The notes under the pieces: generated by a model | The model's input: only the letters and a program-made list of their open reading frames with translations | The model's database searches: none | What the model was told of the DNA's origin: nothing | Part shown: in pieces, positions 9,251-17,470 of the stretch | How positions within the stretch are numbered: the first letter of the stretch is position 1 | Layout of the letters: each line of letters begins with the position of its first letter | Origin: Lactobacillus sp. ESL0791 | GTDB lineage: Bacteria > Bacillota > Bacilli > Lactobacillales > Lactobacillaceae | Assembly: GCF_029433255.1 (NCBI RefSeq) | Contig: NZ_JAQTHU010000001.1 | Span: forward strand, 620,001-684,000 | DNA length: 64,000 nucleotides | Direction: 5' to 3' | Program-made: the position numbers and the translations under genes

Positions 9251-9882
9251 GTTTTATAGAATTAAAACAGGTTGGTAAAATAGTTAAAAAACGGCCACTG
9301 TTACATGATATTAATGCCCAGATTGACCAAAATGAGATTACGGTTTTAGAGGGGATTAATGGATCCGGAAAGACATTAATATTGAAGGCAATTCTTGGCT
9401 TAATTAAGGTAACAGGTGAAGTCATTGTTGCTGGTAAGCAAGTAAAGGTTGAAGAGCCCTATCCAGTGAAAGCGGGAATTTTAATTGAAAATCCTAGTTT
9501 GATTGGAGACCTTACTGCATACCAGAATATGGCTTTATTAGCCAAGCTAGATAAAAGCATTAAAGCTGGAGAACTTAACCGGTTACTCGATTATTTTGAC
9601 CTAAGCAGTTTTCCCAAGCAAAAAGTCAAGAAATTTTCTTTAGGGATGAAGCAAAAATTAGGGATTGCTCAGGCTTTGCTTGGCAAGTATCCGCTAGTTG
9701 TTTTGGATGAACCGACAAATGCACTTGATGTCAAAAGTGTTGATAAACTAATAAATATTATTACAGAATACAGTCATAATGGTTCGACCTTCATCATTGC
9801 CTCCCATGATCGCGATTTTATTGAGCAGATTGCCACCAAGCGTTTGATTGTCGAAGAGGGGACAATTAGTCATGAAAAGTAA
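9247..9882 (+). CDS. ABC transporter ATP-binding protein
   Basis: 211 residues, a compact nucleotide-binding subunit. Walker A is GINGSGKTL near residue 37, the signature is FSLGMKQKLGIAQALL, and Walker B is LVVLDEPTNALD, followed by ASHDRDF with the switch histidine. FSLGMKQ in place of LSGGQ is common in the bacitracin/lantibiotic-immunity (BcrA-like) subfamily, which suggests self-protection or peptide export. It overlaps the upstream membrane gene by four bases and the downstream anchored-protein gene by eleven. Confidence 0.88.
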   Translation: MSFIELKQVGKIVKKRPLLHDINAQIDQNEITVLEGINGSGKTLILKAILGLIKVTGEVIVAGKQVKVEEPYPVKAGILIENPSLIGDLTAYQNMALLAKLDKSIKAGELNRLLDYFDLSSFPKQKVKKFSLGMKQKLGIAQALLGKYPLVVLDEPTNALDVKSVDKLINIITEYSHNGSTFIIASHDRDFIEQIATKRLIVEEGTISHEK

Positions 9883-10402
9883 AAAATCAAAATATGGTCT
9901 GTTGATATTGTGCTTGCTTTTAATAGGTATAGCTGCTGGTTTTCGTTATCGACAAGTTAATGCCCATCCAGCGTTGCGCGGCGTAACCGAGGAAAAGTTT
10001 TTTAAGCGGGGTGAATTGGTTCATGCTTATCATGTTGATTTTGTTGTGCATCAAGTCAAATTAACAGAAACTAAGGATGAAGCTAGGCTTAAGGTACGCT
10101 TGTCACTTAAACAAACGGGAACAGCTAATTATGGTTTGAAGAAAGATAATCCTGATTTTAGGGATAATATGTTTTTTAACGTGCCATACGGCATTAGTAA
10201 TCAATGTGACTATGTTTTAAATAAAAAAAGCCAGCGAGTGGGCTATAATTACATTGCTAAAAATATTAAGAAAAAACAATTGTATACTTTATATTTTTCC
10301 GTTCCGCGAGAAACTTATGATAAACGAACTGAGAAAACAAGGTTCAGCTTTTTAGTGCCGTTGCCGGATCACTATATTAAGTACTCACTACTGCTGGAAT
10401 AG
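9872..10402 (+). CDS. Membrane-anchored extracytoplasmic protein of the ABC operon
   Basis: 176 residues. Basic start, then one hydrophobic segment (YGLLILCLLLIGIAAGF), then a mainly polar beta-rich outside domain (VDFVVHQVKLTETKDEARL, YTLYFSVPRETYDKRT). The layout is a signal anchor with an external accessory domain. The start at 9872 is chosen because GAGGGG lies at the right distance; it overlaps the end of the ATPase. It may be an accessory or substrate-contact protein of the exporter. Family not recognised. Confidence 0.6.
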   Translation: MKSKKSKYGLLILCLLLIGIAAGFRYRQVNAHPALRGVTEEKFFKRGELVHAYHVDFVVHQVKLTETKDEARLKVRLSLKQTGTANYGLKKDNPDFRDNMFFNVPYGISNQCDYVLNKKSQRVGYNYIAKNIKKKQLYTLYFSVPRETYDKRTEKTRFSFLVPLPDHYIKYSLLLE

Positions 10403-10414
10403 AAAGGGAAAAAG

Positions 10415-11194
10415 ATGAGATTCTTATATGTACGACTGAGTAAACGGGCATTATGGCTGGCTTTAGTCATTGGCTTAATAATTAGTTTTGCGCAATTCTT
10501 TTTAGTAAAGCAAATTCCCCTTGAAGATACGCCGTATACGCAATGGCTTGGGATAGATTCGTTTGGTTTTACGCCAATTGTTTTCTTTGTTTTGTTGCCG
10601 CTGATTGCCAGCTTGCCAGCGGGAGTCATGTTAAAAGATGATGTTGATAATGGCTTATTTGCTAAGTTTAAGCTAAGAAATACATTGCAGCACGCTTTGC
10701 TTAAATATGCTGCAGTAACTTTTATAACCGGTTTTGTAGTAATCGTAATTCCTTTACTTATTAATTTGCTTTTATGGCTGCTACGCTTGCCCAATATTAG
10801 GCCGGATAATTTGTTAAATAAACGGGCCTTGATAATTAATATCAATACAATGCTGGTGTCACTTTATTATTCCCATCCTTTTATTCATGCACTGCTGGCA
10901 ATTCTGTTTGCGGGTGTATGGGGCGGCTTATTTGCACTTTTTGTCATGGTTACTTCGCTTTGGGTTAGTAATCGCTTTGTAGCTGTGAGTTCAGGGCTGG
11001 TGCTACAAATAGCTATTTTTGTTTTGAATTCATTTATTAAGTTGCCCGGTGATGTAAGTTACTCGCCGGCGGATTTTTTACACAATGGAGCAGTTACTAA
11101 TGTTAGCCTGCCGGTTACGGCGATAGTTACACTACTTATGGTTGTCTATTGTATGGCAATGCTTATTTTAGATAAAAAGCGGTTAGTGCAATAA
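10415..11194 (+). CDS. ABC-2-like membrane protein, last gene of the operon
   Basis: 259 residues with about six hydrophobic segments. After the second segment there is a cytoplasmic stretch LKDDVDNGLFAKFKLRNT, reminiscent of the coupling loop in ABC-2 permeases. It begins 12 bases after the anchored protein gene, behind AGAAAGGG. It is the third membrane subunit of this locus, so the transporter may be heteromeric or have an extra immunity partner. A weak hairpin follows at about 11269. Confidence 0.68.
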   Translation: MRFLYVRLSKRALWLALVIGLIISFAQFFLVKQIPLEDTPYTQWLGIDSFGFTPIVFFVLLPLIASLPAGVMLKDDVDNGLFAKFKLRNTLQHALLKYAAVTFITGFVVIVIPLLINLLLWLLRLPNIRPDNLLNKRALIININTMLVSLYYSHPFIHALLAILFAGVWGGLFALFVMVTSLWVSNRFVAVSSGLVLQIAIFVLNSFIKLPGDVSYSPADFLHNGAVTNVSLPVTAIVTLLMVVYCMAMLILDKKRLVQ

Positions 11195-11268
11195 AACCCG
11201 ATGTTGATTCGCTGGTTTTGAGCAAGCTCCATTGAAATTTTTCTATATTTATACATCAATTTAAAATG

Positions 11269-11298
11269 GCGCTAGATAAGCATTCTAGGGCTTTTTTT
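11269..11298 (+). terminator. Probable terminator of the 7851-11194 operon
   Basis: CTAGA at 11272 pairs with TCTAG at 11284 plus flanking GC pairs with a mismatch, followed by a T run. A modest hairpin. Confidence 0.45.
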
Positions 11299-11393
11299 CA
11301 TCGTCGTTGACCGAAATTCATCAAAAAAACTATTTTGGATGTGATATTATTAATAAGAGTTAATTAATGTTTTTTAAAAAAGGGAGGAAAATA

Positions 11394-12062
11394 GTGGAAT
11401 ATTTAAGTCTACTTGGCGTGCTGGTAATTGTTGTCGGCTTCGCCCTTGGTCTGGACACAGTAGCCGTGGTTGTGATTGCTGCTCTGGTCACAGCCTTGGT
11501 TTCTGGAATTGACTTTGTTTCATTTTTACGGATTTTGGGCAAAGGTTTTATGGATAACCGCATGGTATCGTTATTCTTCTTGACGCTGCCAACGATCGGT
11601 ATTTTAGAACGACACGGACTGAAAAAAGCCGCAGTTAATTTAATCAAGAAGATGAAGAATTTAACCCCAGGACGGATTTTTGACATTTATTTGGCAATCC
11701 GTGAACTTGCTGGTGTTTTTGGAATTTCGCTTCAGGGGCATGTGCAGTTTATTGCGCCCCTGATCAATCCGATGGCGCAGGCTGCGGGCAAGGTGAATGG
11801 CGAATTGACTCCGCTGGAAGTTGATCAGATTAAGGGGCGTGCTGCCGCCAACGAAAACTTTGGGAACTTTTTTGCCCAAAACCTGTTTGTTGCCTCATCA
11901 AGCGTCCTGCTGATCGCCAGCACGATGAAGTCTCTGGGGCACCCTGTCAGCACCTCGGGAGTTGCCTTATATACGGTTCCGGTGGCTGTGATTAGTTACA
12001 TTTTATGCTTGTTCTATAACCATAATTTTGATAAGAAGCTGAAGCAGAAAGGAAAAAAGTAA
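11394..12062 (+). CDS. DUF969 family membrane protein
   Basis: 222 residues with several hydrophobic segments and conserved motifs such as LFFLTLPTIGILERHGLK, LAIRELAGVFGISLQGHVQF and ENFGNFFAQNLFVAS. This is the DUF969 family, which occurs with DUF979, the next gene, as a two-component membrane system presumed to be a permease. The start is taken as GTG at 11394 because GGAGG lies 7 bases upstream; the longer frame from 11367 would place that site inside the gene. The stop is adjacent to the next ATG. Linkage to pcp suggests handling of pyroglutamyl peptides or 5-oxoproline, which is inference. Confidence 0.85.
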   Translation: MEYLSLLGVLVIVVGFALGLDTVAVVVIAALVTALVSGIDFVSFLRILGKGFMDNRMVSLFFLTLPTIGILERHGLKKAAVNLIKKMKNLTPGRIFDIYLAIRELAGVFGISLQGHVQFIAPLINPMAQAAGKVNGELTPLEVDQIKGRAAANENFGNFFAQNLFVASSSVLLIASTMKSLGHPVSTSGVALYTVPVAVISYILCLFYNHNFDKKLKQKGKK

Positions 12063-12986
12063 ATGACTAGTTTAATTAATAACTTATTGCTCGCATTTTA
12101 TATTTTGATTGGCCTCTTCTTTTTGGCTGCTGCAATTGAATCGTGGCGTGATCAGACTAATCCTGTTCGCTGGGGTACCAGCTTATTTTGGTTTTTGTTT
12201 GCCGTTTTGTTCTGTGGCGGTCAATGGCTGCCTAACGAAATAAACGGTGGTCTGCTGCTGGTAATTGCACTTTTATCGCTGCTTAAGCAGGTTCGCGTTG
12301 GTCACATTAAGGAATTGAGCGAAGAGGTCGCAAACAAAACGGTCAAGCGCATCGGCAACTGGATTTTTCTGCCAAGTATTTTATTGGCAGTTTTAGCCCT
12401 AGTGATTGCACAGTTTACTAAGTTAGGAGGTCAGGTCGGAATTGGCATTGCCGCCATTGTTTCGCTGCTGGTTGCGATGATCTTGACCAAGTCAAATGTT
12501 AAAACCGCCTACGAGGATACGCAAAGAATGGTGCGTTCGGTCGGCTCGGCAGGTATTTTACCGCAGCTGCTTGCAACCTTAGGCGTAGTTTTCACCGCTT
12601 CTGGTGTGGGTCAGGTTACAGCCAAAGCCATTTCAGGGCTGTTTCCTGTTGGCAATCACCTCTTAGGTGTTTGCCTTTACTGTGTTGCCATGGCTTTGTT
12701 TACCGCCATTATGGGTAATGCCTTTGCTGCTTTTGCGGTGATTACTGCCGGAATTGGGATCCCGTTTGTTGTGGCTCAAGGTGGCTCGGCTGTTGTCGTT
12801 GCCGCCTTGGGGATGACCTCAGGTTATTGTGGTACCCTGCTGACCCCGATGGCTGCCAACTTTAATACGCTGCCGGTGGCCCTGATGGAAATGAAGGATC
12901 AATTGGGGGTTATCAAGCAACAATTCCCGATTGCCATTAGTATGCTGGTCATTCAAATTATTTTGATGTATTTCTTGGCTTTTTAG
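12063..12986 (+). CDS. DUF979 family membrane protein
   Basis: 307 residues with about nine hydrophobic segments and DUF979-type motifs (GSAGILPQLLATLGVVFTAS, MGNAFAAFAVITAGIG, GYCGTLLTPMAANFN). The repeated Gly-rich membrane stretches resemble secondary transporters. It starts at the base after the DUF969 stop and is followed after 21 bases by pcp, so the three form an operon. Transport of a pcp-related substrate is plausible but unproven. Confidence 0.85.
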   Translation: MTSLINNLLLAFYILIGLFFLAAAIESWRDQTNPVRWGTSLFWFLFAVLFCGGQWLPNEINGGLLLVIALLSLLKQVRVGHIKELSEEVANKTVKRIGNWIFLPSILLAVLALVIAQFTKLGGQVGIGIAAIVSLLVAMILTKSNVKTAYEDTQRMVRSVGSAGILPQLLATLGVVFTASGVGQVTAKAISGLFPVGNHLLGVCLYCVAMALFTAIMGNAFAAFAVITAGIGIPFVVAQGGSAVVVAALGMTSGYCGTLLTPMAANFNTLPVALMEMKDQLGVIKQQFPIAISMLVIQIILMYFLAF

Positions 12987-13007
12987 TGATTAATAAGGAG
13001 AAAAATA

Positions 13008-13655
13008 ATGAAAATTTTAGTAACGGGTTTTGACCCTTTTGGTGATGATAAAATTAATCCAGCAATTGAGGCCGTTAAACGCCTGGACGATGAAATTGCT
13101 GGTGCAAAAATTGTTAAGGTAGAAATTCCGACGGTTTTTGGTGATTGTGCCACCGTGGTGCACAACGCGATTGTTAAGGAAAATCCTGATTATGTCTTAA
13201 ACATCGGTCAGGCCGGTGGCCGTTATGGCTTAACTCCTGAACGGGTAGCGATTAACTTTGATGACGGTCGGATTGCCGATAATAAAGGCCACCAGCCGTT
13301 AGCAGAAGCAATTCATGAAGATGGGCAGAATGCCTACTTCACCCAGTTGCCGGTTAAGGCGATGGCGCGGGCAATCCGGGCAGCCGGAATCCCGAGCTAC
13401 GTTTCAACTACTGCTGGTACCTTTGTTTGCAACCACATCATGTACCAGGTGCAGTATATGATTGATAAGGAATTTCATGACCTTAAGGCCGGTTTTATGC
13501 ACATCCCATTCTTACCTGAGCAGGTAGTGGACCGTCCGGATACCCCGGCATTGAGCCTAAGCGATGATGTGAAGGGGATTACCGCAGCGATTACCGCAAT
13601 TGTGGAAATGGATGGAAAGAAAGATATTGCAACAATTGAGGGCCATGTTTCTTAA
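13008..13655 (+). CDS. pcp: Pyrrolidone-carboxylate peptidase (pyroglutamyl-peptidase I)
   Basis: 215 residues, the family length. It opens [19 protein letters not shown], the C15 peptidase signature. The catalytic Glu lies in the [19 protein letters not shown] region, the nucleophile Cys in [12 protein letters not shown] and the His in [12 protein letters not shown]. The cytoplasmic enzyme removes N-terminal pyroglutamate from peptides, which fits the peptide-dependent life of lactobacilli. AGGAG precedes the ATG. A long hairpin follows at 13741. Confidence 0.96.
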   Translation: MKILVTGFDPFGDDKINPAIEAVKRLDDEIAGAKIVKVEIPTVFGDCATVVHNAIVKENPDYVLNIGQAGGRYGLTPERVAINFDDGRIADNKGHQPLAEAIHEDGQNAYFTQLPVKAMARAIRAAGIPSYVSTTAGTFVCNHIMYQVQYMIDKEFHDLKAGFMHIPFLPEQVVDRPDTPALSLSDDVKGITAAITAIVEMDGKKDIATIEGHVS

Positions 13656-13740
13656 TGGTTGGTGTTTGAGTTTTATGTAATTTTTGATCTGATTAAATTC
13701 TGCTAGAAGATTTCATTTAGAAATTATGGTTGTACAATTT

Positions 13741-13788
13741 ATCCTGTTGATGAGTAACCTTATGGTATCTTATTAGCAGGATTTTATT
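13741..13788 (+). terminator. Long hairpin, probable terminator after pcp
   Basis: Bases 13741-13782 fold into a nearly perfect hairpin: 17 of 19 positions paired, including some G-U, with a TTAT loop, followed by TTTATTTT. The strength suggests a shared or bidirectional transcription barrier. Nothing else is evident in 13656-13913. Confidence 0.65.
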
Positions 13789-13913
13789 TTGGTTCACTTT
13801 TTGACAGCTTAGTAGCTAAAAGCAACTTATTACTGAAAATATATTGATTAAAAAATTAAAAAATGATAAAGTACACTAATAATAAAATAAGTTTAATTTA
13901 GAGGGGAGTTCAA

Positions 13914-15509
13914 ATGACTTTAAAAGGATTATGTAAGTCCAATCTGCCACGGATAATTTTTATCTTGCTGCTCTACGTTGTCTTGGCTTTTGGTTCAACA
14001 ATGACGGAATACCTGGGTCGATTTTACACTTCGGCTTTAGCCGTGGGAAATTTGCACGATTTTATTTTTTGGATCTTAATTGAGATTGGCGTTGGGATTG
14101 TGACGACAATTTTGTCGCCGTGGTCAACCTATCTTTTTACTAAACAAATTCAAGGCTATTTGGATGGAATTCGTGACAGAATTGTACGTCATTATTACGG
14201 TGCCAATAATGAAACTGTAGCGCAGATGCAGAACGACTTGGGTAATAACATGCAAGTTTTGAGTGATAATTACGCGGCCCCTTGGGTGCAAATTTGGAGT
14301 AATGTTTTGATGATTATCATGTCCGTTGCCACCCTGTTAGTGCTGCATTGGTCGTTAATTATTGCCACGGTGATTGCGGGCGGGCTTGTGATGCTCGTAC
14401 CCAAGATCATGGAAAAGCAGACAGCTAAAACAACCAAGGCTGCTTCGGAAAGGAATGCGCAATTTTTAGATACGATTGCTAATTGGTTTGCCGGGTTGAA
14501 TGAGTTGCGCCGTTACAACGCCTTTACTAGGCTGAATCATGAAATTGACAAGTGCAGCCATGACTTAGCACAGGCTAATGTTGCCCGGCAAAAAGTGCAG
14601 GCCATTTCTTGGCTGTTTACCGGCAGCGGTAATGCGGTGGCCCAAACACTGCTGACGGTTTGGAGCGGGATTCTCTTTTTTACCCACCAGATCGATTTTG
14701 GTAGTTGGATGGTTGCCAGTAGTTTTGCCTACACAATCTTTAACGGTTTATATGGTGTGACAGCGGCTATGACCCAGATTAACTCGACTAAAAAATTGCG
14801 CCAGGATGCGGCTAAGTTGCTAACCCCGGTTGAAAAAGAAAAGGAACTGGCTTCTCCGGCCAGCCTTAGTGTTAAAGGCTTAGTTGTGCAATATGATCAT
14901 GGTGAAACCATCACTTATCCCGATTTTACGGTTAAACAGGGAACCAAGCTCTTACTGACAGGAGATTCGGGTACGGGTAAGTCAACCTTGTTCAAGGTGC
15001 TCTTAGGTCAGATTAAGCCTAAGCAAGGAATCATCACCTATTTTGATAAAAACGGTCAGGAGGTCAAGCCGAATTTTTCGCAAATTGGCTACTTAGCACA
15101 AGATGCCAAGCTGTTTCCGGCAACGATCGCCGCTAACATTACTATGTTTAATAGTAAATTGAATAGCAAACTTGAAGAGGTAACGCAGCAATTTCAGTTG
15201 GCGTCCGATTTAGCTAAATTTCCTGCTGGGACTGAAACTGAAGTTGACTTAGACCGTGCTAACTTGTCCGGTGGGCAAAAGCAAAAGGTGGTGCTGGCCC
15301 GAGCCGGTATTCATGATCCGGATTTGCTTTTAATGGATGAAGCAACCAGTGCAATTGACAGTAAGGCGACAGCCAAAATTATGCAGACAGTTACTAACAG
15401 CCAGCAAACGGTTTTAGTAATTGCTCATAATCTAACCCCGCAGGTGCGGCAATTGTTTGATGAGGAAATTCATTTGGAAACTACGAAGAAGGTGCAAGAT
15501 GACCGTTAA
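13914..15509 (+). CDS. ABC exporter half, TMD-NBD fusion (partner 1)
   Basis: 531 residues. The N-terminal region (about 1-300) has six TM segments in the type IV exporter pattern. The C-terminal nucleotide-binding domain has Walker A TGDSGTGKST, signature LSGGQKQKVVLARA, Walker B LLLMDEATSAID and H-switch IAHNL. It is followed with an eleven-base overlap by a second, similar fusion, so the pair probably works as a heterodimeric exporter. Both NBDs look catalytically complete. Cyclic-peptide or drug export is possible; the substrate is unknown. The GAGGGG ribosome site gives ATG 13914. Confidence 0.9.
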   Translation: MTLKGLCKSNLPRIIFILLLYVVLAFGSTMTEYLGRFYTSALAVGNLHDFIFWILIEIGVGIVTTILSPWSTYLFTKQIQGYLDGIRDRIVRHYYGANNETVAQMQNDLGNNMQVLSDNYAAPWVQIWSNVLMIIMSVATLLVLHWSLIIATVIAGGLVMLVPKIMEKQTAKTTKAASERNAQFLDTIANWFAGLNELRRYNAFTRLNHEIDKCSHDLAQANVARQKVQAISWLFTGSGNAVAQTLLTVWSGILFFTHQIDFGSWMVASSFAYTIFNGLYGVTAAMTQINSTKKLRQDAAKLLTPVEKEKELASPASLSVKGLVVQYDHGETITYPDFTVKQGTKLLLTGDSGTGKSTLFKVLLGQIKPKQGIITYFDKNGQEVKPNFSQIGYLAQDAKLFPATIAANITMFNSKLNSKLEEVTQQFQLASDLAKFPAGTETEVDLDRANLSGGQKQKVVLARAGIHDPDLLLMDEATSAIDSKATAKIMQTVTNSQQTVLVIAHNLTPQVRQLFDEEIHLETTKKVQDDR

Positions 15510-17082
15510 AAATTTTTACCGAACTAATCCGTTTCGCTTCTGTTTATTGATAGTTCTTAATGTCCTTAATCCGGCCTTGCCGCTTGTTAATGCGGGAATT
15601 TTGATCTTGCAGACGACAGCAGCGCAGCAGCGTAATCTGCGGAACTTTTTGCTGGCATCTGCGGCAAGTTTAGTGGTCCTGTGTCTAGGTTATGGCTTGA
15701 ATAGCCTAACGATGTACTTGTCGAGTAAGCAAGAAGAGGAGTACATGATCAGTCTTCGTCAGCAGCTAAACCAACATTTGTTTTATGATAGACAAAATCA
15801 CACTGTTAGCCAGGCGCAAAATCGTTTGACCAATGACCTGCAGCAAAATCAGCAGAGTTATCTGGCGGCCTTTTTTACTATGCTCAATGGCGCTGGTGAA
15901 TTAATTTCGGTAATGATTTTACTGGCAGTCATTCATTGGAGTCTCTTGCTGGTAATTGCCTTAATGACGGCAATTTCGTTAACGCTGCCGAAACTAACGG
16001 CAAAGCCAATGCAAAAAGCTTCAATGCGAATTTCGGGCAGCAACAAAAAGTATCTTGATCAGGTTGCTAAGTGGCTGTCGGGCTTAGACGAATTGGAACG
16101 CTATTTGGCAGGCGAAAAGCTGTTTAAGGTAATGCACAAGTCGGCGCATAAAGTTGAAGAAGCCAATGTTAAGCAAACGGGCGTTATGCAGAGTTTGTCA
16201 GTGGTTGATGGTTTAGTTTCGCAAGTTTTCAGTTTGATTTTATTCATCATGGCCGGTGTGTTAATTGTTAGGCATCAGATTTTGTTTGGGGTAATCAGTG
16301 TTTTGGGCAGCTTTCGCTTTTATGCGACCATGGCTATCAACATGATGGTTGGCGCCTACGGGCAGATAAAGGGTGCTGAAACGTTAAATCAAGCAATTGC
16401 TAAGGACGCAGAACCACTGGCCCAGCAGTCTGTCCATGATGTGCAAACACCTGTTGCCTTGCAAACTAAAGATTTAACTTTGAAATTTCCTAACGGTGAG
16501 CGGCTGCTTTTTCCTGATCTTGAAATTAAGCAAGGCGAGAAGATTTTGCTGACGGGTGATTCGGGCGTTGGTAAGACAACCCTGTTTAAAATTTTACTAG
16601 GTGAAATTCAGCCGACAACGGGGCAAGTGCTTTTTACCGATAAAACTGGTGACGTCATTAAGCCAGATTTAAGTAAAGTTGGCTATATCCCCCAGGATCC
16701 CGTCTTGTTTCCGGCAACGATTGCCGATAACATGACAATGTTTAACGTTAAATTGCAAGACCGGCTGGCACCATTAGTTGCTAAAGTGCAATTTGCTGGG
16801 GATGTTGGCAAATTTAATAATGGCTTGAATGAAGAAATTAATCTTAACAAGCTCAATGTTTCCGGCGGCCAGCGACAAAAGATTGTTTTGGTCCGGGCCT
16901 TAGTGCATGACAGTGAAATTATTTTAATTGATGAAGGAACCAGTGCGATCGACCAAGCGGCAACAATGGAAATTTTACGGCAGGTAACTTCCACCCAGGC
17001 GGCCGTGATTTTTATCGCGCATAATTTCAATGAAGACATGCGCCAGCTGTTTGACCGCGAAATTCATTTAGAAAAGAAATAA
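15499..17082 (+). CDS. ABC exporter half, TMD-NBD fusion (partner 2)
   Basis: 527 residues. Same architecture as the upstream gene and clearly paralogous: Walker A TGDSGVGKTT, signature VSGGQRQKIVLVRA, Walker B IILIDEGTSAID, H-switch IAHNF. The ATG at 15499 follows AAGGTG inside the end of the first gene; the frame extends upstream to 15457 but with no ribosome site. The overlap and similarity support a heterodimer from an old tandem duplication. An AT-rich island begins directly after its stop. Confidence 0.88.
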   Translation: MTVKNFYRTNPFRFCLLIVLNVLNPALPLVNAGILILQTTAAQQRNLRNFLLASAASLVVLCLGYGLNSLTMYLSSKQEEEYMISLRQQLNQHLFYDRQNHTVSQAQNRLTNDLQQNQQSYLAAFFTMLNGAGELISVMILLAVIHWSLLLVIALMTAISLTLPKLTAKPMQKASMRISGSNKKYLDQVAKWLSGLDELERYLAGEKLFKVMHKSAHKVEEANVKQTGVMQSLSVVDGLVSQVFSLILFIMAGVLIVRHQILFGVISVLGSFRFYATMAINMMVGAYGQIKGAETLNQAIAKDAEPLAQQSVHDVQTPVALQTKDLTLKFPNGERLLFPDLEIKQGEKILLTGDSGVGKTTLFKILLGEIQPTTGQVLFTDKTGDVIKPDLSKVGYIPQDPVLFPATIADNMTMFNVKLQDRLAPLVAKVQFAGDVGKFNNGLNEEINLNKLNVSGGQRQKIVLVRALVHDSEIILIDEGTSAIDQAATMEILRQVTSTQAAVIFIAHNFNEDMRQLFDREIHLEKK

Positions 17083-17267
17083 GATTTTTGCTAGATTTTA
17101 TATGAACAATGATTAAGTACTATTATTTTTTAACGAGATTGCCATAGCTTGTATTATTATCAAGTATTATTTTAAAAAATTGCTTGGCAAAGTTAATGAA
17201 AATAAATAGATAGTTTTATTCAATGTAGGTAATAGAGAATTGTAGTAGGTGACAAAAGTAAGTTAGT

Positions 17268-17273
17268 TATAAT
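17268..17273 (+). promoter_or_regulatory. Consensus -10 box ahead of the structured region
   Basis: TATAAT at 17268-17273 would place a transcript start near 17280, just before the foldable stretch that begins at 17296. No good -35 sits at the ideal distance; GTGACA at 17249 is only 13 bases away. Moderate evidence at best. Confidence 0.35.
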
Positions 17274-17295
17274 TTATTTTGAAAGCAAGGTTCAG

Positions 17296-17411
17296 CTAAA
17301 ATAGAAAAGTATATTTGAATCGTGCGGTACAATTTCTATAAGAAATGAGATGTAGCACGGTGAACTAAAAGGCGTATATAAAATTATGAAGTGCTACCTG
17401 TTCTATTTCAG
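17296..17411 (+). ncRNA. Candidate structured RNA upstream of the reverse transcriptase
   Basis: The 388-base gap between 17082 and 17471 holds an arrangement that folds. An outer stem joins 17296-17306 to 17401-17411 (10 of 11 pairs). Inside, a hairpin covers 17321-17359 (CGTGC with GCACG, TACA with TGTA, ATTTCT with AGAAAT, 15 pairs, small bulges). An alternative stem, GTAGCAC at 17352 with GTGCTAC at 17391, would compete with that hairpin. It may be a 5' leader controlling the RT gene or a partner RNA of the RT. The complementarity is seen directly; transcription and function are inferred. Outside it the gap is plain AT-rich sequence. Confidence 0.45.
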
Positions 17412-17470
17412 TGCTTTGATTTATAATATAACCATTATTTGAAAATTTTAGTAATTGTGGGTGAAATATA

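Noticed and set aside
17249..17273. GTGACA/TATAAT as a full promoter for the RT leader
   Set aside because: The 13-base spacing is too short; only the -10 is kept, with low confidence.
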